Source: DASQPR01 sp963836775 (GTDB lineage Bacteria; Actinomycetota; Actinomycetes; Mycobacteriales; Micromonosporaceae). From it: a DNA stretch of 64,000 nucleotides. Below the pieces are notes generated by a model that worked only from the letters and a program-made list of their open reading frames with translations, was not told the origin of the DNA and did not search any database. Positions 32,678 to 40,132 of the stretch are shown here, piece by piece. Positions within the stretch are counted from its first letter, which is position 1. Each line of letters begins with the position of its first letter. The stretch covers positions 1,364,001-1,428,000 of the forward strand of contig CAWIKR010000002.1 of NCBI GenBank assembly GCA_963836775.1, given 5' to 3'. The position numbers and the translations under genes are program-made.

Positions 32678-35122
32678 ATGACGATGACCAGCTCTGTGAC
32701 CGACTACGTGCGCGGGATGCCGGACGAGGCACTCGCGTCCCTGCTGTCGCACCGTCCGGATGTGCTCACGCCGCCACCGTCGGACCTGTCCGGCCTGGCC
32801 GCCCGCCTGCAGTCCCGCGTCTCCATCGCCCGGGCGCTGGACGGTCTCGATCTCCTCCACACCGAGATCTTGGACGCCTGCCGGCTGACGCGCACCGACG
32901 GGCCGCCGTTCGTGACCTCCGTCGAGGCCGTGCAGAGCGTCGCCACGTCCGTCGACCGGACCACCGTCCGCGCTGCCATCGCACGACTGCAAGATCTCTT
33001 TCTGGTGTACGGCCGGGACGACGCCCTGTCCGTCCTGCCCGGGGTCGACGAGGTGGCCAGCGCCTATCCGGCCGGGCTGGGGCGGCCCGCGCAGGTCCTG
33101 GATCCGGCCGCCGAAGCCGTGGCCAAAGACCCGGCCGGGCTGCGCCGGACTCTGCTGTCGGTCACTCCGGCCAGCCGAGCGGTGCTCGATCGCCTGGCCG
33201 CGGGGCCGCCGATCGGGACCGTTGCCAAGGACACCATCGGCAATCCGGACAGCGCCGTCGGGGCGTTGGTGGCACGCGGCCTTTTGGTCGCCATCGACGA
33301 GGACACCGTCGAGCTGCCCCGCGAGGTCGCGGTCGCGCTGCGCCGGGACGGCATGCTGGGTCCGCTGCATCCCGAACCGCCCTCGGCCGGCGCGACCACC
33401 CGTCCGACCCGGCTGATCGACAATGCCGGCGCCGGGCAGGTGATGGAGATCGTTCGACACACCGAGACGCTGCTGGAGGCGCTCGCCGAGGAACCGGCGG
33501 CGGCCCTGCGAACTGGTGGGATCGGCGTACGCGACCTGCGCCGGCTGGCTCGGGCGGCCGGTATCGACGAGCCCACCGCGGCCCTGCTTCTGGAGGTCGC
33601 AAGCGCGGCCGCGCTGGTCGGCGAGGCGGATGGTGGCACGCTGCCGGGCGGCGGCATCGAGACCCGCTTCCTGCCGACGCTCGCCTACGACCAGTGGGCC
33701 GGTGCCGGGGCCGCCGATCGATGGCTTCGACTGGCCCGGGCGTGGCTGACGATGAACCGGCAAGCCGGGCTGGTCGGGCGCCGCAGTGGCAGGAACGACC
33801 GCCCCGGCAGCGTGCTCGGACCGGAGTTGGAACGCACCGGCGCTCCGCGGTTGCGGGCCGCGGTTCTCGACGTGCTGGCCGGCACCCACCCGGGTGGAGC
33901 TCCGACGATCGCCGAAGTGCTCGCGGTGGTGCATTGGCGCGCGCCACGCCGCTCCCCCTGGCAGCCAGTGGCCGGAGCCGAGCCCGAATCGGCGGTCACC
34001 TCTCCCGCGGCCGAGCCGGTGCGGTGGGCCCTGGACGAGGCGGCCACCCTCGGTTTGACCGGGCTCAGCGGACTCACGTCCTACGGCCGAGCGTTGCTGG
34101 CCGAGATGCGCACCGCGGCCGCCGATATGGATGACGACCCATTGGGGCTGGAGCCGAGCGCGCCGCGCGGGCGCACCGGCAGTTCGGCGCTGCTGGCCAA
34201 ACTGTTGCCGGAGCCGGTCGACCACTTCCTCGTGCAGGCCGATCTCACCATCGTCGTGCCGGGCCCGCCGGAGCCGGACCTGGCGGCCGAACTGGCCACC
34301 CTGGCCGATCATGAATCGGCTGGCGGCGCGTCGGTCTACCGAGTGACTCCGGACACCATCCGGCGCGCGCTCGATGCCGGATATACCGCGGCCGACCTCC
34401 AACAACTGGTCAAACGGCGATCCCGCACCGAGGTGCCACAGGCACTGACCTACGCCATCGAGGACGTGGCCCGGCGCCACGGCGGCCTGCGGCTCGGCGC
34501 CGCGGGATGCTACCTGCGCAGCGAGGACGCGGCGTTGCTGGCCGAGATCGCCAACGACCGGCGCCTGGTCGACTTGCAGCTGCGAACCGTCGCGCCGACC
34601 GTGCTGGTGTCGCCATACCTGCTCGGCCGGATCCTTCCGGCGCTGCGCGAAACCGGTTACGCGCCGGTGCAGGAAGACGCCGGCGGCGGCGTCGTACTCA
34701 CGAGACCGCGGACGTCCCGGGCGCCGGCCCGGCGTACCCCGTTGTCTCTGGCGTCCTATGGCGACGGCATCGCGACGCCCCGCGGCCCGTCCGCACCGCG
34801 CCTGGCGGCCGCGGTGGAAGCGCTGCGGGCCGGCGAATCCGCGGCCCGGCACGCACGCCGCGCCCCGGTCTCGGTCCGATCGGCTCCGGATGGTGCCGCC
34901 GCCGCGCAGGCGCACACGCAGGCGATGGCGGTGCTCCAGCAGGCGATCCGGGACAAAGCGCGGGTCTGGGTGGGCTACGTGGATGCACATGGAGCAACCG
35001 CCTCCCGGCTGCTGCGGCCGGTCTCGATCGGTGGCGGCTATCTGCGGGCCGAGGATGAACGCACCGAGATGCTGCATACGTTCGCTCTGCACCGGATCAC
35101 GGCGGCAGTCCTCGACGCTTGA
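32678..35122 (+). CDS. Helicase-associated protein (Helicase_C_3) with C-terminal WYL-like domain
   Basis: An 814-residue protein of the family always found near bacterial XPB. N-terminal DEALASLLSHRPDVLTPPPSDLSGLAARL is its start signature; the middle is a series of winged-helix-like segments; the Helicase_C_3 region includes HFLVQADLTIVVPGPPEP and residues ALTYAIEDVARRHGG. The last 80 residues (RDKARVWVGYVDAHGATASRLLRP...) form a WYL-like domain, a ligand- or nucleic-acid-sensing fold. No Walker motifs, so it is not itself an ATPase. Mycobacterial orthologues sit beside the XPB gene (Rv0862c/Rv0861c). ATG at 32678; an in-frame ATG follows 6 nt later. Confidence 0.85.
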   Translation: MTMTSSVTDYVRGMPDEALASLLSHRPDVLTPPPSDLSGLAARLQSRVSIARALDGLDLLHTEILDACRLTRTDGPPFVTSVEAVQSVATSVDRTTVRAAIARLQDLFLVYGRDDALSVLPGVDEVASAYPAGLGRPAQVLDPAAEAVAKDPAGLRRTLLSVTPASRAVLDRLAAGPPIGTVAKDTIGNPDSAVGALVARGLLVAIDEDTVELPREVAVALRRDGMLGPLHPEPPSAGATTRPTRLIDNAGAGQVMEIVRHTETLLEALAEEPAAALRTGGIGVRDLRRLARAAGIDEPTAALLLEVASAAALVGEADGGTLPGGGIETRFLPTLAYDQWAGAGAADRWLRLARAWLTMNRQAGLVGRRSGRNDRPGSVLGPELERTGAPRLRAAVLDVLAGTHPGGAPTIAEVLAVVHWRAPRRSPWQPVAGAEPESAVTSPAAEPVRWALDEAATLGLTGLSGLTSYGRALLAEMRTAAADMDDDPLGLEPSAPRGRTGSSALLAKLLPEPVDHFLVQADLTIVVPGPPEPDLAAELATLADHESAGGASVYRVTPDTIRRALDAGYTAADLQQLVKRRSRTEVPQALTYAIEDVARRHGGLRLGAAGCYLRSEDAALLAEIANDRRLVDLQLRTVAPTVLVSPYLLGRILPALRETGYAPVQEDAGGGVVLTRPRTSRAPARRTPLSLASYGDGIATPRGPSAPRLAAAVEALRAGESAARHARRAPVSVRSAPDGAAAAQAHTQAMAVLQQAIRDKARVWVGYVDAHGATASRLLRPVSIGGGYLRAEDERTEMLHTFALHRITAAVLDA

Positions 35123-35154
35123 GTTATCCGCTAAACAGCCGGTAGGAGGGCACC

Positions 35155-35373
35155 ATGACCGACACGGAGTCCACGTCGTGGCCGGTGCGGGTGGCCACCG
35201 TCGCAGTGCCGGCGTTCGCCGTCGGCTGGTTCTTCCTGGAGTGGCTCGCCCTGGGTGAAAGCGTCGGCGACGCCATTGGCGAAGCGCTCGGTGCCGGCCT
35301 CGGCCTGCTGGTCGCGCTATCGGTGGTGGGCGCGGTGCTCAACGCCCGCCAGCGGCGGCACGCACCCGACTAG
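35155..35373 (+). CDS. Small membrane protein, hypothetical
   Basis: 72 residues with two predicted helices (VAVPAFAVGWFFLEWLALG and GAGLGLLVALSVVGAVLNA), ending in a basic tail (RQRRHAPD). GGAGG lies 6 nt before the ATG. It sits between the helicase-associated and XPB genes on the same strand, 32 bp after the former. I do not recognise the family. Its retention beside the repair helicase may be coincidental. Confidence 0.75.
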   Translation: MTDTESTSWPVRVATVAVPAFAVGWFFLEWLALGESVGDAIGEALGAGLGLLVALSVVGAVLNARQRRHAPD

Positions 35374-35730
35374 TCCGGCCCGGATGCATCGTCGCCGCGG
35401 ATGCCGATGCAGGGTCGTCGTGGATGCCGGGGCGCGGCCGTGCATGCCGGGTCTCGGCCGCGAATGCCGCGGTGGTTAGGGAAGTCCGCGGGTCGGGCGC
35501 CCCCAAAACGCCCGCCCGCGGACTCAGGACCCGCCCGCGATGCTCCAGCTGTGCGCGGCGACGCATTGTGTCTGCTGCGAGGCGTGTCACAGGGATAGAC
35601 GCATGAGGTACCGCGATCGGTTGCCGATCAAGCGGAGTTCCGCCCGGATGGCCCATCCGGATTCGCCGAACCGTCGGGGGACCGTGCAACACTGGGACAC
35701 CGTGGGCGAATGGTGGGGGAGGTTTAGCAG
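35374..35730. other. Gene-free spacer before the XPB gene
   Basis: No coding frame. 35389-35475 contains several irregular GGATGCCG-like copies; 35484-35523 is a strong hairpin that probably ends the upstream transcript. The XPB promoter should lie in 35525-35730, with no convincing consensus seen. Confidence 0.55.
35484..35523 (+). terminator. 15-bp GC-rich hairpin before the XPB gene
   Basis: GTCCGCGGG-T-CGGGCG (35484-35499) pairs with CGCCCGCCCGCGGAC (35509-35523), one bulged T, loop CCCCCAAAA. Likely terminator of the upstream operon. Confidence 0.65.
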
Positions 35731-37374
35731 GTGACCGGCGGGCCGTTGATCGTTCAGTCCGACAAGACGTTGCTTCTAGAGGTTGATCATCCGGACGCCA
35801 GGGCGTGCCGGATGGCGATCGCCCCATTTGCCGAACTCGAGCGATCGCCGGAGCACGTGCATACCTACCGGCTGACACCGCTGGGCCTGTGGAATGCGCG
35901 CGCCGCCGGCCATGATGCCGAGGGTGTCGTCGACGCGCTGCTGAAGTTCAGCCGCTACCCGGTCCCGCACGCGCTGCTCGTCGATGTCGCCGACACGATG
36001 GATCGCTACGGCCGCTTGCAGTTGCTCAACGACCCGGCGCACGGCCTCGTCCTGCGCGGCCTGGACCGGGCAGTGCTGGTCGAGGTGGCGAAGTCGAAGA
36101 AGCTGGCCGGCATGCTCGGTGCCCAGCTCGACCCGGACACGATTGCCGTGCACGCGTCCGAGCGCGGTCACCTCAAGCAGGCGCTCCTGAAGATCGGATG
36201 GCCGGCCGAAGACCTGGCGGGCTATGTCGACGGTGAGGCGCACGAAATTTCGCTCACCGAAGACAACTGGACGCTGCGTTCCTATCAGCGCGAGGCAGTG
36301 GAGCACTTCTGGGCCGGTGGCTCCGGCGTGGTGGTGCTGCCCTGTGGGGCCGGCAAGACCATGGTCGGCGCCGCCGCCATGGCCGAGGCGGGGGCCACGA
36401 CGCTGATTCTGGTCACCAACACCGTCGCCGGGCGGCAGTGGAAGCGCGAGCTCCTGGCGCGCACCTCGCTCACCGAGGAAGAGATCGGCGAATACTCCGG
36501 CGAGCGCAAGGAGATCCGGCCGGTCACCATCGCGACCTATCAGGTGCTGACGCTCCGCCGCGGCGGCGTGTTCCCGCACCTGGACGTCTTCGGCGCCCGC
36601 GACTGGGGCCTCGTCATCTACGACGAGGTGCACCTGCTGCCGGCGCCGATCTTCCGGTTCACCGCCGACCTCCAGGCCCGGCGTCGCCTCGGCCTGACCG
36701 CCACGCTGGTCCGCGAGGACGGCCGCGAGGGCGACGTCTTCTCGCTGATCGGTCCGAAGCGCTATGACGCACCGTGGAAGGACATCGAGGCGCAGGGCTG
36801 GATCGCTCCGGCCGACTGCACCGAGGTCCGAGTGACGCTGACCGACGAGGAGCGGATGGCGTACGCGACTTCGGAGCCCGAGGAGCGCTATCGGTTCGCA
36901 TCCACCGCCCGGACCAAGATGCCGGTCGTCCGTGCGCTTGTGGACAAGCACAAGGGCGACCAGATTCTGGTGATCGGCGGCTACATCGACCAGCTGCACG
37001 CGCTCGGCGAATATCTGGACGCCCCGATCGTGCAGGGCTCGACCACCAACAAGGAGCGCGAGCGCCTGTTCGACGAGTTCCGCTCCGGTCGCCTCGCCAC
37101 ACTGGTCATCTCCAAGGTCGGCAACTTCTCGATCGACCTGCCCGAGGCCGCGATCGCCATCCAGGTGTCCGGCACGTTCGGATCGAGGCAGGAGGAGGCG
37201 CAGCGGCTCGGCCGGGTGCTCCGCCCCAAGGCCGACGGCCGCCAGGCGCACTTCTACACGGTGGTGGCGCGCGACACGATCGACACCGAATACGCTGCCC
37301 ATCGTCAGCGGTTCCTCGCCGAACAGGGGTATGCGTACACGATCGTCGACGCCGACGACGTGCTATCGGCATGA
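35731..37374 (+). CDS. xpb: Bacterial XPB-type DNA repair helicase
   Basis: A 547-residue SF2 helicase of the XPB/ERCC3 family. Walker A is LPCGAGKTMVGA, motif II DEVHLL, motif III LGLTATL. The RED motif region LVREDGREGDVFSLIGPKRYD is diagnostic of XPB. Motifs V-VI are SKVGNFSIDLPEAAIAIQVSG and QRLGRVLRPK. The N-terminal domain resembles the damage-recognition part. Bacterial XPB unwinds DNA 3'-5'. GTG start at 35731; the HD gene overlaps its stop. The upstream helicase-associated gene completes a conserved repair pair. Confidence 0.95.
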   Translation: MTGGPLIVQSDKTLLLEVDHPDARACRMAIAPFAELERSPEHVHTYRLTPLGLWNARAAGHDAEGVVDALLKFSRYPVPHALLVDVADTMDRYGRLQLLNDPAHGLVLRGLDRAVLVEVAKSKKLAGMLGAQLDPDTIAVHASERGHLKQALLKIGWPAEDLAGYVDGEAHEISLTEDNWTLRSYQREAVEHFWAGGSGVVVLPCGAGKTMVGAAAMAEAGATTLILVTNTVAGRQWKRELLARTSLTEEEIGEYSGERKEIRPVTIATYQVLTLRRGGVFPHLDVFGARDWGLVIYDEVHLLPAPIFRFTADLQARRRLGLTATLVREDGREGDVFSLIGPKRYDAPWKDIEAQGWIAPADCTEVRVTLTDEERMAYATSEPEERYRFASTARTKMPVVRALVDKHKGDQILVIGGYIDQLHALGEYLDAPIVQGSTTNKERERLFDEFRSGRLATLVISKVGNFSIDLPEAAIAIQVSGTFGSRQEEAQRLGRVLRPKADGRQAHFYTVVARDTIDTEYAAHRQRFLAEQGYAYTIVDADDVLSA

Positions 37375-38057
37375 CCTGGCTCCGGGACCGGTGGCTGGAG
37401 CTGATCGCAGCTGCGGCGGGGCCGGCCTCAGCGGGCACGGTGGACCCGGACACGCTGGCCTCCGGGTCGGCGAACCCCGCCGCGGCCGGTGACGATCTGA
37501 TCGCTCGCTGGTCGGAGCCGCAGCGGCACTACCACACCTTGACCCACCTGGAGCGCATGCTCGACGTGGTGGACGGGCACGTGGCCGCGTCCGATGACCC
37601 CCAAGCGGTCGCGCTGGCCTGCTGGTTTCACGACGCGGTCTACGACCCCACCCGCGGTGACAACGAAGAAGCGAGCGCGATGCTCGCCGAGACCGTGCTG
37701 AGCCGCCTCGGCGTCGGGCCGGATCTGATCGGCGAGGTAGTGCGGCTGGTACGCCTTACCGCCGATCACGCGGTGGCCGACGGCGACCGCAACGGCGCCC
37801 TCCTGGTCGACGCCGACCTGGCGATCCTGGCCACCGACGCCTCGACCTACGCCGCCTATACGACTGCGGTCCGCGCGGAATATTCGCACGTCAACGACGA
37901 GATGTTCAGCCGCGGCCGATCGGCGGTCCTGCATCGCCTGCTGGACCTGCCGCGGCTGTTCCACACGCCCGAATTGCACGACAAATGGGAGGCGGCGGCG
38001 CGCGCCAACCTCAGGGCCGAGCTAGGTGTTTTGGACGGCGGAGACCCGACGCCCTGA
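37371..38057 (+). CDS. HD-domain metal-dependent phosphohydrolase
   Basis: A 228-residue HD-superfamily protein. Metal-binding residues appear as His in RHYHTLTHLERML, the HD dyad in WFHDAVYD, and later Asp in LLVDADLAIL. The family (predicted HD hydrolases near repair genes) is of uncertain substrate. ATG 37371 overlaps the XPB stop (ATGA), so the two are translationally coupled; the frame from 36774 is a shadow of XPB. It converges on the DUF4031 gene with a 47-bp overlap. Confidence 0.88.
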   Translation: MTWLRDRWLELIAAAAGPASAGTVDPDTLASGSANPAAAGDDLIARWSEPQRHYHTLTHLERMLDVVDGHVAASDDPQAVALACWFHDAVYDPTRGDNEEASAMLAETVLSRLGVGPDLIGEVVRLVRLTADHAVADGDRNGALLVDADLAILATDASTYAAYTTAVRAEYSHVNDEMFSRGRSAVLHRLLDLPRLFHTPELHDKWEAAARANLRAELGVLDGGDPTP

Positions 38058-38292
38058 GACGTTGCGCGATCTCGCGGCTGCGTACGCGCCGGGCACCCAG
38101 ATCGACAGCGCGTGGCACCAGCGACTCCGGGATGTCGTAGTGGTCGCGATCGAATCCGCGCCGCGGCACGCCGAGGAGCTCGGCGAACGCGTGCAGTTCC
38201 GCGTACGAGACATCGCTGACCAGGTGCGCCCACATCCGATCGGCGGCGTGGCCCCGACCCGGCCAGACCGGGTCATCGACATAGAGCGTCAA
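38011..38292 (-). CDS. DUF4031 small protein, TTG start
   Basis: A 93-residue DUF4031 protein: LTLYVDDPVWPGRG at the N-terminus, WAHLVSDVSYAELHAFAELLGVPRRGFDRDHYD in the middle, REIAQRLRASGLRRPK at the end, exactly the family pattern. The start is TTG (38292) sharing four bases with the glpD stop (TTGA), so it is translationally coupled to glpD; no ATG or GTG fits. The longer frame to 39309 runs inside glpD and is spurious. Function unknown. Confidence 0.85.
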   Translation of the reverse strand: MTLYVDDPVWPGRGHAADRMWAHLVSDVSYAELHAFAELLGVPRRGFDRDHYDIPESLVPRAVDLGARRVRSREIAQRLRASGLRRPKHLARP

Positions 38293-40112
38293 CGGGCCGC
38301 GTCCTGCAGATCCGCCCGGCGCCGTGCCGCGTCCGCGGACTGGTCGTCGGGCATCCGCTGGGACTCCCGTTCGGCATCGATCCGCGCCAGATATCCGGAC
38401 ACCTCCTGATCCCGGGTGGCGTCGTCCCAGCCGAACACGCCGGCCATCAGCGCGGCGACCTCGGCGGCGGTCTCGGTGCCGCGGTGGGTGGTCTCGATCG
38501 AGATGCGAGTCCGCCGGGTCAGCACGTCCTCGAGGTGCAGCGCACCCTCGGCGGTGCACGAGTAGACGACCTCGGCCGCCATGTATTCCGGAGCCCCGGC
38601 CAACGCCCGGCCCAACGACGGGTCCGAGTCCACCAGGTCGAGGACCTCGGTGGTGAGGCTGCCGTAGCGCTCCAGGAGATGTTCCAGGCGCCCGGTGGTG
38701 ATCCCGCGGCGGCGAGCGATGTCGGCACGGTTGGTCCACATCCCGGCGAAGCCATCGGCGCCGAGCAGCGGCAGCTTGTCGGTGACCGACTCGGGCCCGG
38801 CGGCGCCGGGGCTGGCGACCCGGCGGACCACCCGGTCGATCACGTCCGCGGCCATTACCCGGTAGGTGGTGTATTTGCCGCCAGCCACGATCATCAGACC
38901 CAGCATCGGCTCGACCACGGCGTGCTCCCGGGACAAGGCCGAGGTGTCCTCGTCCTCGCCGAAGAGCAGCGGCCGCAGTCCGGCGTAGACGCCCTCGATG
39001 TCGGCGGCGGTGACCGGCCGGTCCAGCCACAGGTTGACCTGATCGAGCAGGTAGGTGATGTCGCGCGCGGACGCCGACGGATGTTCGCGGTCGAGCGTCC
39101 AGTCGGTGTCGGTGGTCCCGATGATCCAGTGACCACCCCACGGCAGCACGAACAGCACCGACGTCGCGGTCCGCAGAATCAGCCCGGCATCCCCGGTGAT
39201 CGCCGAGCGCGGCACCACCAGGTGCACGCCCTTGCTGGCGCGAACGTGCAGGCCGGTCCGGGTCGGCGCGGGCGTCTCGCCGAGCAGGCCGCCGATGTCG
39301 TCGCTCCACACGCCGGTGGCGGCCACCACGGTCCGGGCCGACACCTCGAACTCGTGGCCGCTCTCGACGTCCCGGATCCGAGCGCCGGTCACCTCCCGCG
39401 CGGCCCGGATCAGCGACACGGCGCGGGCGCTGGTGACGACGGCCGCGCCGAGCGATGCCGCCGTACGCGCCATCGTCGTCACGTAGCGCGCATCGTCGAC
39501 CTGGCCGTCGAAGTAACGAATCGCGCCGGTGAGGTTGTCGTCCCGCAACGACGGGAAGATCCGCCGTGCGGACGCGCGGGTCAGGTGTCGATGCCGCGGC
39601 ATGCCCCGGCCGTGGCCCACCAGACCGGCGAAGACGTCGTAGAGTGCGACGCCGGTCCCCAGGTAGGCCCGCTGCCAGGTGCGATGCGCCAGCTCCAGCA
39701 CCGGCCCGACGGCGCCCCGGCCGACGTCCGAGGTCAGCGGCACCAGGATCGGCACCGGGCGGACCAGGTGCGGCGCCAGGCTCGTGGCCAGCAGGCCGCG
39801 CTCCCGCAGCGCCTCGTACACCAGCCCGAACTCCAGCTGTTCCAGGTAGCGCAGGCCACCGTGAATCAACTTGCTGGATCGGCTCGAGGTGCCGGCGGCC
39901 AGGTCGCGGCTCTCCACCAACGCCACCGAGAGTCCGCGGGCGGCGGCGTCAAGTGCGGCACCCACGCCGGTCACCCCGCCGCCGATGATCAGCACATCGA
40001 ACCGCTCGCGTTTCAGACGTTGCAGATCGGCACGGCGTCGCTCTGGTGACAGCGCACCGGCCGCGAACCTCGAAACGGCAGGATCTCGTCGCACGCCGTC
40101 CACCGTATCCAC
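38289..40112 (-). CDS. glpD: Glycerol-3-phosphate dehydrogenase (FAD-dependent)
   Basis: A 607-residue GlpD. FAD site: VLIIGGGVTGVGAALDAAARG; substrate/FAD motifs SSRSSKLIHGGLRYLEQLEFGL, then GGHWIIGTTDTDW, and the C-terminal GlpD domain. It oxidises glycerol-3-phosphate to dihydroxyacetone phosphate, passing electrons to quinone. The start at GTG 40112 leaves only 20 bp before the divergent subtilase gene; a GTG at 40094 (VRRDPAVSRF) is an alternative. DUF4031 overlaps its 3' end. Confidence 0.95.
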   Translation of the reverse strand: MDTVDGVRRDPAVSRFAAGALSPERRRADLQRLKRERFDVLIIGGGVTGVGAALDAAARGLSVALVESRDLAAGTSSRSSKLIHGGLRYLEQLEFGLVYEALRERGLLATSLAPHLVRPVPILVPLTSDVGRGAVGPVLELAHRTWQRAYLGTGVALYDVFAGLVGHGRGMPRHRHLTRASARRIFPSLRDDNLTGAIRYFDGQVDDARYVTTMARTAASLGAAVVTSARAVSLIRAAREVTGARIRDVESGHEFEVSARTVVAATGVWSDDIGGLLGETPAPTRTGLHVRASKGVHLVVPRSAITGDAGLILRTATSVLFVLPWGGHWIIGTTDTDWTLDREHPSASARDITYLLDQVNLWLDRPVTAADIEGVYAGLRPLLFGEDEDTSALSREHAVVEPMLGLMIVAGGKYTTYRVMAADVIDRVVRRVASPGAAGPESVTDKLPLLGADGFAGMWTNRADIARRRGITTGRLEHLLERYGSLTTEVLDLVDSDPSLGRALAGAPEYMAAEVVYSCTAEGALHLEDVLTRRTRISIETTHRGTETAAEVAALMAGVFGWDDATRDQEVSGYLARIDAERESQRMPDDQSADAARRRADLQDAAR

Positions 40113-40132
40113 AAACCCGTAGCGTGTGGCAC

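Noticed and set aside
38022..38282. Second minus-strand frame at the DUF4031 locus
   Set aside because: The DUF4031 frame (38011-38292) matches the family; this is its shadow.
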